NCBI GenBank assembly: GCA_009782085.1
Contig: WQUN01000257.1
Span: 1-8,395, forward strand
Direction of reading: 5' to 3'
Length of the DNA: 8,395 nucleotides
DNA from: Bacillota bacterium
GTDB taxonomy: Bacteria > Bacillota > Clostridia > Lachnospirales > WQUN01
Shown here piece by piece: positions 1-5,319 of the stretch. Below the pieces are notes generated by a model, which worked only from the letters and a program-made list of their open reading frames with translations, made no database searches and had not been told where the DNA came from. Each line of letters begins with the position of its first letter. Position 1 is the stretch's first letter. The position numbers were made by a program, and so were the translations under genes.

Positions 1-78
1 CCTCTTTCTTCTCCTTGCCGTTCCTGCTTTTGTCTCGTTTTACCGTTTGCTATTGCTTTCTTTCTAATCTTTACGGTA

Positions 79-94
79 GTTTCCGAGGTCACTC
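79..94. repeat. Possible right-end fragment of the foldback repeat element
   Basis: The segment beginning GTTTCCGAGG and ending ACTC resembles the right end of the foldback element at 4961-5112, which reads GTTTCCGAGGGTGCTC. The rest of that element is not recognisable to the left of position 79. This may therefore be a remnant or a chance match of about 10 bases. Confidence 0.25.
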
Positions 95-116
95 ATTGTG
101 CCTCAAACCGATTTAC

Positions 117-137
117 GGAACGTCCGGAGGCCGTCCC
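117..137. repeat. Degenerate GC hairpin at the araB 3' end
   Basis: GGAACGTCC and GGCCGTCCC can pair at 7 of 9 positions around a 3-base loop. The right arm runs into GTCCCCTAC, the same outer sequence that ends the hairpins at 3161-3182 and 3318-3339. It abuts the araB stop codon (138-140). It could be a transcript-end hairpin on the minus strand, but no T-run follows, so it is not a canonical intrinsic terminator. Confidence 0.3.
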
Positions 138-1811
138 CTACAGGACCGCCGCCTTTATCGCCTTAAGCCTCTTCATCACGTCGTTTCCGCCCCTGCCAAA
201 ATAATCGTGCAAAATCCTGTACTCCGCGTAGAGCTTGTCATAAACCGCCGCGCCGGCCGGGTCGGGCTTGTACGCGACGTCTTTCAGCTTCGCCATGACC
301 TTCGCGGCCTCCCCGATGGTGTCAAAGCCGCCCCGCGCTTTCCCGGCGGCCACCGCGCCGAACATCGCCGCGCCGAGGGCCGGGGCCTGGGGCGAGCCGG
401 AGATTTTGATCGGCTTGTTCGTCACGTCCGCGTATATCTGCATGATCAGCGGGTTTTTCTCCGCTATGCCCCCGGCGGCGTACAGCTCCTCCACCGGCGC
501 CCCGCTCTCGTTGAACGTCTCGATGATCATCCGCGTGCCGTAGGCCGTGGCCTCGACCAGCGCGCGGTATATCTCCTCCGGCCTGGTCTGGAGCGTGCAG
601 CCCAGAAGCATCCCAGTCAGATCCACGTCCACCAGAACGCTCCGGTTCCCGTTCCACCAGTCCAGCGCCAGAAGTCCGCTCTCGCCCGGTTTCAGGCGCG
701 CGGCCTTTTCGCTCAGGTATTCGTGTATATTTTGCCCGGCCGCCTTCGCGGCCAGCCTGTATTCCTCCGGCACGGCGTTTTCGACGAACCACTCGAAGTG
801 GTCCCCGACGCAGCTCTGCCCGGCCTCATACCCGGCGAAGCCCGGTATCACGCCGTCCTCGACGACGCCACACATGCCCGGCACGGTTTTAACCTCGCTC
901 CCGAGCATGACGTGGCACGTGGACGTGCCCATTATCATCAGCATTTTCCCGGGCGAAGAGATTCCGACCGCCGGGACGGACACGTGCGCGTCCACGTTGC
1001 CGACGGCGACCGCCGTGCCGGGGAGGAGCCCGGTCAGTTCAGCGGCTTTTTCCGTTATCTCCCCGGCCTTCGCGCCGATCGGCCGGATCAGGCCCGGGGA
1101 GAGTTTGTCTCTCACCAGGTTTTCGAGCCTTGGGTCGAGAGCCCTGTAAAAATCCGGGGACGGGTAGCCGTCCTTTTTCGACCACATGGCCTTGTACCCG
1201 GCCGTGCAGGAGCTTCGCGTCTCTGCGCCGCAAAGCTGCATCGTGACCCAGTCCGTCGCCTCCATGATCCCGGCGCATTCCCCGTATATCTCCGGGGCCT
1301 CGTCCAGAATCTGCCACGCCTTGGGCACGAGCCACTCGGACGAAATTTTCCCGCCGTAGCGCTTCAAAAACGCCTCGCCGCGCGCCTCCGCCGTCTCGTT
1401 CAGCCGGTTGGCCTCGTCCTGGGCCGCGTGGTGCTTCCAGAGCTTCACGTAGGCGTGGGGATTCGACGCGTGCCTCTTCTGGAAGCACAGCGGCTCGCCG
1501 GCCGCGTCCACGGGCAAAACCGTGCAGGCCGTGAAGTCCACGGCCACGCCGACGACGTCCGCCGCGTTTACGCCGGCTTCCTTTAACACCGCCGGGATCG
1601 CGGACGAAAACACGTCGAGATAGTCCCGCGGGTGCTGGAGCGCGAAATCCTGAGGCAGCCTCGTCGCGCCGTCCGGCAGATATTCGTCCATCACGCCGTG
1701 GGCGTATTCGGAGACGGCGGAGGCGACCTCCGCGCCGGTTTCCAGGTCGACCAAAACGGCGCGGCCGGAGAGTGTGCCGAAGTCCACGCCGATGGAGTAT
1801 TTTTTGGACAT
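138..1811 (-). CDS. araB: L-ribulokinase (FGGY-family carbohydrate kinase), AraB
   Basis: Predicted cytoplasmic kinase of 557 residues that phosphorylates L-ribulose to L-ribulose 5-phosphate with ATP, the second step of L-arabinose catabolism. The length fits AraB rather than the shorter xylulokinase or glycerol kinase. Visible FGGY features are the N-terminal phosphate motif GVDFGTLSGR (8-17), GVAVDFTACTVLPVD (88-102), the AraB-like KLWKHHAAQDEA (123-134), the SSEW motif (157-160), the likely catalytic Asp274 in GNVDAHV, MGTSTCH (294-300), and the C-terminal nucleotide-binding stretch AAGGIAEKNPLIMQ (445-458). I chose ATG at 1811 because AAAGGAAA lies just upstream and the family N-terminus starts there. 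A GTG at 1874 would add 21 residues of unlikely sequence. The matching isomerase lies upstream on the same strand (3443-4936), separated by accessory DNA. Whether the two are cotranscribed is unclear. Confidence 0.93.
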   Translation of the reverse strand: MSKKYSIGVDFGTLSGRAVLVDLETGAEVASAVSEYAHGVMDEYLPDGATRLPQDFALQHPRDYLDVFSSAIPAVLKEAGVNAADVVGVAVDFTACTVLPVDAAGEPLCFQKRHASNPHAYVKLWKHHAAQDEANRLNETAEARGEAFLKRYGGKISSEWLVPKAWQILDEAPEIYGECAGIMEATDWVTMQLCGAETRSSCTAGYKAMWSKKDGYPSPDFYRALDPRLENLVRDKLSPGLIRPIGAKAGEITEKAAELTGLLPGTAVAVGNVDAHVSVPAVGISSPGKMLMIMGTSTCHVMLGSEVKTVPGMCGVVEDGVIPGFAGYEAGQSCVGDHFEWFVENAVPEEYRLAAKAAGQNIHEYLSEKAARLKPGESGLLALDWWNGNRSVLVDVDLTGMLLGCTLQTRPEEIYRALVEATAYGTRMIIETFNESGAPVEELYAAGGIAEKNPLIMQIYADVTNKPIKISGSPQAPALGAAMFGAVAAGKARGGFDTIGEAAKVMAKLKDVAYKPDPAGAAVYDKLYAEYRILHDYFGRGGNDVMKRLKAIKAAVL

Positions 1812-1812
1812 A

Positions 1813-1887
1813 TCAATCGTTTCCTTTGCTTGTATTTTTGGCTTCGGAGATGATGTCGTCGATCTCAGGCGCACTATTTTCGCTTTC
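1813..1887 (-). pseudogene. Coding-like tail before araB, out of frame with the small membrane protein
   Basis: A third minus-strand frame is open for 24 codons, from just after a TAG at 1888-1890 to a TGA at 1813-1815. The TGA ends one base before the araB ATG. It reads ESENSAPEIDDIISEAK and then NTSKGND. The codons (GAG ATC GAC GAC ATC ATC TCC GAA GCC) match the C/G-ending usage of the neighbouring genes. One interpretation is the true C-terminus of the preceding small gene after a one-base frameshift. Another is the 3' remnant of a gene that once preceded araB. Chance is possible at this length. Confidence 0.3.
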
Positions 1888-2098
1888 CTACAGCGACGGC
1901 AATAGGGAGTAAAACCAACAAAAGAACTAACGCTACCGCCAAATCAGCTATCACAACTGCCGATGAAAATGCGACGATCGGCAAAACTATAAGCAACGCG
2001 ATAGCCACAGCCACTAAAGCGAATATAACACCTATCAAAGCGCCGAGCGCCTTAACAAATTTATTGTCGATTTCTTTGCCGTTGACCGTCATTTTCAA
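1874..2098 (-). CDS. Small hydrophobic membrane protein of unknown function
   Basis: A 74-residue protein I do not recognise. A short polar N-terminus (MKMTVNGKEIDNKFVK) precedes two long hydrophobic segments, about 17-43 and 46-70. They are rich in Val, Ala, Leu and Ile, with a Pro near the end of each, and the protein ends in GKRK. It is probably a two-helix inner-membrane protein. A strong ribosome binding site, GGAGGTGAT, lies upstream. TTG at 2098 has the best spacing. ATG at 2092 (72 residues) is possible, and TTG at 2104 sits too close to it. Codons are more A/T-ending (TTG, TTA, GTT, ATA) than in the flanking araB and araA, hinting at different origin. The stop is 62 bases before araB, so it is probably cotranscribed with it. 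A coding-like tail follows in another frame (1813-1887), so this copy may be frameshifted. Confidence 0.6.
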   Translation of the reverse strand: MKMTVNGKEIDNKFVKALGALIGVIFALVAVAIALLIVLPIVAFSSAVVIADLAVALVLLLVLLPIAVAVGKRK

Positions 2099-2124
2099 CT
2101 CCAATCACCTCCCATGATCCAGCC

Positions 2125-2266
2125 GAGTTCCCCGGAAAGTCGAAAACCGCGCCCCGTCATCATCCTGAGCGAAGTTACAGATCTTTCCCCTCCGACATAT
2201 TCGCTCTGCGGCATAGAGATTCTTCACCTACGGCTCAGAATGACAAAGTATTTTCCGTTGGTACTC
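2125..2266. repeat. Foldback (MITE-like) repeat element, copy 1
   Basis: About 142 bp with imperfect inverted ends: the left end is GAGTTCCCCGGAAA and the right end, read on the other strand, is GAGTACCAACGGAAAA. Just inside each end is an inverted TCATyCTGAGC-type segment (left GTCATCATCCTGAGCGAAG; right, reversed, GTCATTCTGAGCCGTAGG). The left half closely matches the element at 4961-5112, including TCGAAAnCCGCGCC. No protein is encoded. It lies 11-12 bases upstream of the ribosome binding site of the small membrane protein gene, so it forms that gene's 5' leader if transcription starts further up. Confidence 0.65.
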
Positions 2267-2299
2267 TCCAGCCTGAATAATCAGCATAATGGGCATTGC

Positions 2300-2318
2300 G
2301 GGCGAACACAGTTCGCCC
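2300..2318. repeat. GGGCGAAC hairpin repeat
   Basis: Perfect 8-bp inverted repeat GGGCGAAC / GTTCGCCC around the 3-base loop ACA. The same motif with loop TGT (opposite orientation) is at 3288-3304. It lies 35 bases beyond the GNAT stop codon on the minus strand and could cap the end of that transcript. No T-run follows, so I do not call it a terminator. Confidence 0.6.
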
Positions 2319-2353
2319 CCGTAAAAATGTTGGAAATGCTATCACTCGTCAGT

Positions 2354-2851
2354 TTATCCCAAATACATCGCCATTAGCAGGCACGGATTGTCCGCGTCCC
2401 AATACAGCGGGAACACCTCCAGCGGACGGAAGCCCATCGCGTGATAGAACAGCCGCGTCTTGGCGTAGCTTCTGCTTCCGCTTGACTCATCCAGCGTCTT
2501 GACCGTTAAAAACAGCCGGCCCGCGCGCCTGCACTCTTCCACGCACCGCTCTATCAGCATTTTGCCGACGCCTTGCCTGTGATAGGACTGCAGCACCCCC
2601 ATTACGCACACTTCCGCCGTGTACTCGTTGTGGATTTTCAGCGCGGCGAAGCCGATTGCATCGCCATAGTCAAAGACAATTGCCTCTCCGGCGTCAACGA
2701 AAGCCGCGAAAAACGGCATATCCCGAACGTCGCGCGCGTAGCCGGCAATGGCCGCCTCGTTGCCGAACCAATTCGGGAGGGTGCGCATGATGGTTCCGCA
2801 GATGACGGATTTCTCGTCGCCGGAGGCAATTTCATTGAGCGTCAGGGCCAA
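2354..2851 (-). CDS. GNAT-family N-acetyltransferase
   Basis: A 165-residue protein of the Gcn5-related acetyltransferase fold. Such enzymes transfer the acetyl group of acetyl-CoA to an amine; the substrate cannot be told from sequence. Seen features are LPNWFGNEAAI (25-35), the strand segment IGFAALKIH (66-74), and motif A, VCVMGVLQSYHRQGVGKMLI (81-100), with the CoA-pyrophosphate loop R92-Q-G-V-G96. FLTVKTL (114-120) and RLFYHAMGF (133-141) follow, with Tyr136 at the usual general-acid position, and the end is WDADNPCLLM. The length is typical of a single GNAT domain. I chose TTG at 2851 because GAGGAGG lies 7 bases upstream and the fold starts there. The frame is open back to an ATG at 3088, but the extra 79 residues do not look like protein and overlap a dispersed repeat. 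The gene sits between repeats inside the ara locus and may be an insertion. Confidence 0.85.
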   Translation of the reverse strand: MALTLNEIASGDEKSVICGTIMRTLPNWFGNEAAIAGYARDVRDMPFFAAFVDAGEAIVFDYGDAIGFAALKIHNEYTAEVCVMGVLQSYHRQGVGKMLIERCVEECRRAGRLFLTVKTLDESSGSRSYAKTRLFYHAMGFRPLEVFPLYWDADNPCLLMAMYLG

Positions 2852-3043
2852 TATGGTTCCTCCTCGGCCGCGCGTAAAACGCATGAATCTCCACGGGCGG
2901 GGCTCGCCACGGTGAACGAAATTCGACTTGATGCTCGATACAATGACATTATTTCCGGCGACTATACCGGATGCAGAAAACATTTGCCGACGACGAGCCG
3001 ATTCGCCGAACGTTTCAGCGTCGAATCGGCGACAGAGGAGTCT

Positions 3044-3069
3044 AGTGTTTTCGCACTCCGGTATATCAT
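3044..3069. repeat. Dispersed 26-bp motif, copy 1
   Basis: This segment, with core TTTTCGCACTCCGGTATA, matches 8245-8270 at 23 of 26 positions. Both copies lie in or beside non-coding DNA, about 5.2 kb apart, in the same orientation. Confidence 0.55.
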
Positions 3070-3099
3070 GGTAACATACAAAGCGCACGGCGTCCGTAG

Positions 3100-3121
3100 G
3101 GCGCGCCGACCCCGGCGCGCC
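3100..3121. repeat. Perfect GC-rich hairpin
   Basis: GGCGCGCCG and CGGCGCGCC form a perfect 9-bp stem around the loop ACCC. It is preceded by CGTAGG. It has the same design (9-bp stem ending in CCG/CGG, 4-base loop, CGTAGGG outside) as the hairpins at 3161-3182 and 3318-3339, but in the opposite orientation, so CGTAGGG at 3095 faces CCCTACG at 3181. Confidence 0.6.
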
Positions 3122-3144
3122 GTCTTATTGGCAGCCAAACGGCA

Positions 3145-3259
3145 GCCCGCCGCAAATTTCGGGGTGCCGAGGGCGGCGTCCCCTACGATTTACGAATCTC
3201 GCGGATCGACATAGCCGCTGTTATTCCGCCAGGATTGGTTTATGACCGGGGATGGAACC
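3145..3259. repeat. 115-bp direct repeat, copy A
   Basis: Matches 3302-3416 with 6 mismatches in 115 aligned bases and no gap, at an offset of 157. It contains the hairpin GGGGTGCCG-AGGG-CGGCGTCCC (3161-3182). Two stem positions differ from copy B, and both still pair as G-U in a plus-strand RNA. It ends in CCGGGGATGGAACC. Confidence 0.9.
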
Positions 3260-3287
3260 ACGGCTCCATAAACATTGCCGCAGCAGT

Positions 3288-3304
3288 GGCGAACTGTGTT
3301 CGCC
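3288..3304. repeat. GGCGAAC hairpin repeat, inverse copy
   Basis: GGCGAAC and GTTCGCC form a perfect 7-bp stem around TGT. This is the reverse complement of the motif at 2300-2318, and together they bracket the GNAT gene. It lies in the 42-base stretch that separates the two direct-repeat copies. Confidence 0.55.
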
Positions 3305-3416
3305 CGCCGCAGATTGCGGGACGCCGAGGGCGGCGTCCCCTACGATTTACGAATCTCGCGGATCAACATAGCCGATGTTATTCCGCCAGGATTGGTTTAT
3401 GACCGGGGATGGAACC
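3302..3416. repeat. 115-bp direct repeat, copy B
   Basis: Second copy of 3145-3259. Its hairpin is perfect: GGGACGCCG-AGGG-CGGCGTCCC (3318-3339). It begins at once after the GGCGAAC hairpin and ends 26 bases before the isomerase stop codon, so it lies in the 3' untranslated part of that transcript. Confidence 0.9.
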
Positions 3417-3442
3417 CCCATTGCGCAAACGGCTTCCCGTCC

Positions 3443-4936
3443 TCACGCGAACGGGTTCTCGTCCGGATACCTCGTCCCAGCCGGCCGGTTATATGCCACG
3501 TCGCAGGCGCCCAGGAGCTGCGCCGCCGCGTAAAGCGTCTTCCCGGCGTGCTTGAAGCCGACGCCGGCGTGGTGCGGATAGCGCTTGGCGATCAGCACGT
3601 GGCGGTAGAACCGGCCCATCTCCGGCACGGCGATGACCCCTATGCCGCCGAAGGACTTCGGATCCACGTCGAGCACCTCGCCCTCGGCCACATAGCTTCT
3701 AAGCGCGCCGTCGGCGCTCCCCTGGAGCCGGAAAAGGGTGACGTCGCTCTTTACCAGGCGGCCGTCCAGGTTCCCGCGGCTGACGTCGGGCTCCTTGTCG
3801 GGCTCGATCAGGCGCTTCATTATCAGCTGGAACTTCATTTCGCCGTTCGAAAGGTAGCACATCGGCGTGTTGCCGCAGTGGAAACCCATGAAAAGGTCGG
3901 TCGGCTTATATGAGCCGATGACGGCTTTGTTCTCGTCGTACATGTCCTTGGGCACGGTGTTGTTGATGTCCAGAAGCGTCGGCGGCATAAGCGTCGCCAG
4001 GGCGACGATATATTCCGACAGCGCGCCGTATATGTCCGTCTCGCAGGCCACGGGTATCCCCCTGGAGGCCAGGCGGCTGTTCACGTAGCACGGGACGAAG
4101 CCGAACTGCGTCTGAAACGCGGGCCAGCACTTGTTCGCGAACACGAAATAGTCGCTCGCGCCCCTGTTGTTCTCCGCCCAATCCAGGAGCGTCAGCTCGT
4201 AGCGCGCCAGCTTCGGCAGGATGCCGGGCATCTTGTTGCCCGCGCCGAGCTCCTTGGCCATGTCGTCCATGACGGCCTGTATCCGCGGGTCGTTTTCGTG
4301 CCGGATATAGCTCTCGTAGAGATCCAGCTCGGAATTTTCCTGTATCTCCACGCCGAGGTCGAAGAGCTGCTTGATCGGCGCGTTGCAGGCGAGAAAATCG
4401 AACGGGCGCGGGCCGAAGCCGAAGATTTTGAGCTTTTTGACCCCGATCAGCACGCGGGCGACGTCCTCGAACTCCACGATCATATGGGCCACCTCGGGGG
4501 CCGTGCCGACGGGGTACTCGGGGATATACGGCCTGAGGCCGCGGAGGCCGATGTTGTATGAAGCGTTCAGCATCCCGCAATAGGCGTCGCCGCGCCCGTC
4601 GATAAGGTCGCCGCCCGTTTCCTCCGCCGCCGCGGCGAACATGACCGGGCCGCCGAACTTCTGCGCCAGCATCGTCTCGGGGCCTTCCGGGCCGAAATTC
4701 CCAAGATACACCACGAGCGCGTTCACGCCGGCCGCTTGCACGTCGGCTAGCGCGGCCAGGACGTCCCGCTCGTTTTCCACGATGACCGGGCACTCGTAAA
4801 CGCCGCCCGCCTTTTTAAGCTCGTTCGCGACCGCGACGCGGCGTCTCTCCGAAAGGCTTCTGGGGAAGCAGTCCCTGCTGACCGCGACGATGCCCAGCCT
4901 GACCTCCGGGATGTTCACGACAGGTAAAATTGACAT
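3443..4936 (-). CDS. L-fucose/L-arabinose isomerase family protein (probable arabinose isomerase)
   Basis: A 497-residue aldose-ketose isomerase related to FucI and the COG2407-type proteins rather than classical E. coli AraA. Beside an AraB kinase it probably converts L-arabinose to L-ribulose in the cytoplasm. The N-terminus (MSILPVVNIPEVRLGIVAVSR) fits the Rossmann-like first domain, followed by VVYLGNFGPEGPETM. Likely metal ligands are Glu299 (in CETDIYGALSEY) and Asp323 (in LLDINNTVP). They are 24 residues apart, the same spacing as Glu337 and Asp361 of E. coli FucI. The third ligand is probably a His in PHHAGVGFKHAG (His455, 456 or 463). HCGNTP is also family-like. ATG at 4936 has a strong AAGGAGG site 7 bases upstream. 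The 49 extra in-frame codons above it translate the foldback repeat, not protein. Fucose or D-arabinose as substrate cannot be excluded. Confidence 0.85.
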   Translation of the reverse strand: MSILPVVNIPEVRLGIVAVSRDCFPRSLSERRRVAVANELKKAGGVYECPVIVENERDVLAALADVQAAGVNALVVYLGNFGPEGPETMLAQKFGGPVMFAAAAEETGGDLIDGRGDAYCGMLNASYNIGLRGLRPYIPEYPVGTAPEVAHMIVEFEDVARVLIGVKKLKIFGFGPRPFDFLACNAPIKQLFDLGVEIQENSELDLYESYIRHENDPRIQAVMDDMAKELGAGNKMPGILPKLARYELTLLDWAENNRGASDYFVFANKCWPAFQTQFGFVPCYVNSRLASRGIPVACETDIYGALSEYIVALATLMPPTLLDINNTVPKDMYDENKAVIGSYKPTDLFMGFHCGNTPMCYLSNGEMKFQLIMKRLIEPDKEPDVSRGNLDGRLVKSDVTLFRLQGSADGALRSYVAEGEVLDVDPKSFGGIGVIAVPEMGRFYRHVLIAKRYPHHAGVGFKHAGKTLYAAAQLLGACDVAYNRPAGTRYPDENPFA

Positions 4937-4960
4937 TAATGACCCTCCTTGGGGATGATA

Positions 4961-5112
4961 GAGTTCCCTCGGAAACTCGAAAGCCGCGCCGGGACTGTCA
5001 TTCTGAGCGATAGCGAAGAATCTTCTCCCCATTGTTACGGTGCAATTTTGGGATAAAGACCCTTCGCTTCGCTCAGCTGACAACTGGGATTTATTGGTTT
5101 CCGAGGGTGCTC
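4961..5112. repeat. Foldback (MITE-like) repeat element, copy 2
   Basis: About 152 bp. The inverted ends share a perfect 11-bp CCCTCGGAAAC (4966-4976 and, inverted, 5097-5107). Inside them, GTCATTCTGAGCGATAGCG (from 4997) is mirrored by GTCAGCTGAGCGAAGCG on the other strand (5061-5082 region). The left half matches the copy at 2125-2266. It lies wholly in the predicted 5' leader of the isomerase gene, 11 bases above its ribosome binding site, and would fold into a long imperfect hairpin in the mRNA. No transposase is present, so any movement would have needed help in trans. Confidence 0.75.
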
Positions 5113-5133
5113 ATAATATACTGTGAAGTATTA

Positions 5134-5159
5134 ATCTGAGATTCGTATCTGAGATTCGT
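5134..5159. promoter_or_regulatory. Perfect 13-bp tandem repeat, candidate operator
   Basis: ATCTGAGATTCGT occurs twice head to tail without a gap. Each copy holds the small palindrome ATCT-G-AGAT, with centres 13 bp apart. It starts one base downstream of the minus-strand -10 box (5160-5165) and covers about -6 to +20 of that promoter, a typical repressor position. The sequence does not resemble the Bacillus AraR operator, so the regulator is unknown. A simple duplication without function is possible. Confidence 0.45.
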
Positions 5160-5168
5160 ATTATATCA
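5160..5168 (-). promoter_or_regulatory. Extended -10 promoter for the isomerase gene
   Basis: On the minus strand the sequence reads TGATATAAT, a consensus -10 box (TATAAT, 5160-5165) with the extended TGn element. The -35 region is poor (CTTTAT at 17-bp spacing), as is usual for extended -10 promoters. The predicted start near 5153 gives a leader of about 215 bases before the isomerase ATG, occupied mostly by the foldback element. Confidence 0.55.
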
Positions 5169-5319
5169 CACGGTTCGGGAAAATAAAGAGGCAAAATGGT
5201 TTCAGCAGCGCCTTTCAGCCGCGCCCGGCTCCCGCTCTGCCGTACATTCCGCGGGCTTCCGGCATATTTTCCGTATTGCCTAATACTATATAACATAATC
5301 GGAAGAACTGGGTGATCGC

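Larger units (their letters stand above)
2852..3442. other. Repeat-rich intergenic region between the GNAT gene and the isomerase gene
   Basis: About 590 bases with no supported gene. The part 2852-3043 shows only the GNAT ribosome binding site (GAGGAGG, next to 2851) and no convincing promoter. From 3044 rightwards the region is mostly repeats: a dispersed 26-bp motif, a GC hairpin, two copies of a 115-bp direct repeat, and a GGGCGAAC hairpin. If araA, GNAT and araB share a transcript, this region is an untranslated structured spacer. Confidence 0.7.

Noticed and set aside
1..78. Start signals of a next minus-strand gene (such as araD) just left of the window
   Set aside because: The minus strand is purine-rich with AAGGAG near its end, but no start codon or coding frame lies in the window.
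15..1586. 523-codon open frame on the plus strand
   Set aside because: It is antisense to araB, Arg/Pro/Gly/His-rich, and shows no family motif; it is a by-product of GC-rich codon use in araB.
2300..2318. Rho-independent terminator
   Set aside because: The stem is strong but no T-run follows on either strand.
2573..3214. 213-codon plus-strand frame opposite the GNAT gene
   Set aside because: It runs through the GNAT antisense strand and into repeats, with no ribosome binding site or motif.
3145..3416. CRISPR array
   Set aside because: Only two long copies of 115 bp with one 42-base gap, no short regular repeats and no cas genes.
3275..3913. 212-codon plus-strand frame over the direct repeat and isomerase end
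   Set aside because: Begins in repeat DNA and continues antisense to the isomerase.
3906..4793. 295-codon minus-strand frame inside the isomerase gene
   Set aside because: Out-of-frame translation of the isomerase with an extreme Arg/Gly content; the isomerase frame has clear family motifs.
5111..5296. 61-codon minus-strand frame in the araA upstream region
   Set aside because: It spans the promoter and tandem repeat, has no ribosome binding site, and its composition is not protein-like.
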